Shown here: one piece after another, positions 36,671 to 37,633 of the stretch
How positions within the stretch are numbered: the stretch's first letter is position 1
How the letters are laid out: each line of letters starts with the position of its first letter
From: a virus
Length of the DNA: 37,633 bases
IMG/VR virus record: IMGVR_UViG_3300027861_000084
Location: 1 to 37,633 of that record
Strand: one strand, 5' to 3'
The notes under the pieces: model-generated
What the model was told of the DNA's origin: nothing
The model's input: the letters and a program-made list of their open reading frames with translations, nothing else
The model's database searches: none
Position numbers and translations under genes: made by a program

Positions 36671-36844
36671 GTGGGCAAGCGAACGAAAGAAGAACGACAG
36701 GAAATTGCGCGGCAGAACGCTGAAGCGCGCGAAGAGCGATCGCCCGCGCAGCAGTTGAAGGAGCTTGACCGCAAACTAGGCGCTGACGTTGGCGCCAAGA
36801 AAGAGCGGGCGGAGTTGTGGCGCCAGGTGCGGGCAGACGCCTAG
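36671..36844 (+). CDS. Small helical protein, GTG start, 57 aa
   Basis: GTG 36671 has GGAGG 5 bases upstream. It is strongly charged and helical (Lys-Glu-Glu-Arg-Gln-Glu-Ile-Ala-Arg-Gln-Asn-Ala). An overlapping ATG in another frame gives an Arg/Lys string and is rejected. Function unknown. Confidence 0.65.
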   Translation: MGKRTKEERQEIARQNAEAREERSPAQQLKELDRKLGADVGAKKERAELWRQVRADA

Positions 36845-36854
36845 ACAAAACACC

Positions 36855-36889
36855 GCGCGGCGTTCCGTGGATGAGTGTCTACGCCGCGC
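36855..36889. other. 9-bp inverted repeat before the exonuclease gene
   Basis: GCGCGGCGT and ACGCCGCGC flank a 17-base loop, between the helical gene and the exonuclease start. It could be an RNA hairpin that sets exonuclease expression; no T-run follows. Confidence 0.55.
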
Positions 36890-36946
36890 AATCCAGCGTC
36901 CGGCCGAGCGAGTGCCGGCCGTGGCGCTGGGTGAAGGGAGATGGGA

Positions 36947-37633
36947 ATGGAAACCGGAATCTACAAGGACATGAGCGACAGTGACTACAACGCGATCGAC
37001 GCGATCAGATGGTCATCGCTCAAGCACATCCTCGACAGCCCGCTGGCGTACAAGTTCGAGGCCGAGAAGCTACGAGAGGACAAGGATTGCTTTCGCTTCG
37101 GCCGCGCCTTTCACGCCGCCCTGCTGCGGCCGGACGTGTTCGCGGACAAGCACATCGTCGCGCCGCCCGAGTACGTCACCAAGACGGGTTGGTCAAAGAA
37201 GCCGGCGGCGCAGGCGTGGCTCGCGGACATGGGCGAGGATGACTTGCCTGTGACCGAACACGAACTCGGCAAACTGGAGCACATGTCCAATCGCATCGCC
37301 GTCAACCCTGACGCGCCCGAGTGGATCCGGCTGTGCGATGTAGACCAAGACGGAGGGATCGAGGTGGTCGCGGTGTGGATCGAGACGATCAGGGTTGACG
37401 GCGTCGAGGTGACCATCAAGTGCAAGGCGAAGGCAGACGGTGTCTCGTTCCGTGCCGGAATGCTGATGGACGCCAAGACGCATCAGGCGCGCGGCAAGCG
37501 CATGTCTCTGCGGACGATTGAGTCAACGATCGGGACGTTCATGTATGACGCGCAGTTGGCCTATTACGCGAGAGGGTTCCGTGCCGCAGCCATTGAGTCT
37601 GGCCTTGGCGCGGACCCGTTCGATCTGCGAACG
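36947..37633 (+). CDS. YqaJ/RecE-like exonuclease, N-terminal part
   Basis: The gene continues across the join to base 395; total 310 aa. PDDEXK-type alkaline exonuclease motifs: Phe-Gly-Arg-Ala-Phe-His (51-56), Lys-Ala-Lys-Ala-Asp (160-164), Met-Asp-Ala-Lys-Thr (174-178, Asp175 and Lys177) and Gln-x2-Tyr-Tyr (203-207). Such enzymes resect DNA 5' ends for annealing-based recombination. ATG 36947 is preferred over 36941 because an AGGGAG site lies 6 bases before it. Its downstream partners are the proteins at 770-1237 and 1257-2267; no clear annealase was seen. Confidence 0.87.
   Translation, partial: METGIYKDMSDSDYNAIDAIRWSSLKHILDSPLAYKFEAEKLREDKDCFRFGRAFHAALLRPDVFADKHIVAPPEYVTKTGWSKKPAAQAWLADMGEDDLPVTEHELGKLEHMSNRIAVNPDAPEWIRLCDVDQDGGIEVVAVWIETIRVDGVEVTIKCKAKADGVSFRAGMLMDAKTHQARGKRMSLRTIESTIGTFMYDAQLAYYARGFRAAAIESGLGADPFDLRT
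37485..37633. repeat. Terminal repeat, right copy
   Basis: This is the second copy of bases 1-149. The three differences (C/T at 37492, C/T at 37495, T/G at 37507) are all third-codon-position changes that leave Arg, Gly and Ser unchanged in the exonuclease gene. Confidence 0.93.

Noticed and set aside
1-37633. tRNA genes, CRISPR arrays or insertion sequences
   Set aside because: No cloverleaf with a conserved TTCGA arm, no regular repeat-spacer array and no transposase was seen by eye. A tRNAscan or CRISPR search would settle it.

Overview
The window is the complete genome of a tailed, siphovirus-like bacteriophage, about 37.5 kb and GC-rich, from a circular or circularly permuted assembly. 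The first 149 bases recur at the end (37485-37633) with three differences, and one exonuclease gene runs across the join. Every gene fits a phage and no bacterial housekeeping gene is present. The host cannot be named. A lysis lipoprotein and a membrane-anchored coiled-coil (spanin-like) protein next to the endolysin suggest a Gram-negative host.

Layout. (1) Rightward early genes run from 30212 to the end and across the join to 5414. First come small unknown proteins and a Cys-rich lipoprotein, then an HNH protein, a winged-helix replication initiator with iterons inside its own gene, and a DnaB-type helicase. More small genes follow, then the recombination and DNA-modification block: YqaJ/RecE-like exonuclease, a conserved recombination-cassette protein, a long coiled-coil protein, several small Cys-rich proteins, a DNA methyltransferase and a RuvC-like resolvase. 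(2) Leftward late genes run from 28294 down to 5355: Ig-like virion protein, HNH endonuclease, small and large terminase, portal, scaffold, major capsid protein, connectors, tail tube, tail assembly chaperones with a -1 frameshift, tape measure, tail tip and LamG proteins, endolysin and lysis genes. (3) A short leftward operon (30099 to 28539) begins with an XRE-type regulator and diverges from the early operon.

Regulation. A 20-bp palindrome, CGTCAA-N8-TTGACG, occurs at the divergent control region and again 6.1 kb downstream before the recombination operon. In both places its right half is the -35 box of a promoter, and the two promoters align over 41 bp. This suggests one repressor, probably the XRE protein, controls both early operons. 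No integrase or partition gene was recognised, so the lifestyle is unresolved.

Best observations: the tail chaperone frameshift site, the lambda-like iteron origin inside the initiator gene, the twin operator-promoters, an interleaved pair of inverted repeats at 32528-32631, a lipoprotein cassette between direct repeats, a likely single-base frameshift at about 35700, and three synonymous differences between the two copies of the terminal repeat. All protein functions are read from motifs, length and gene order; no database search was run.
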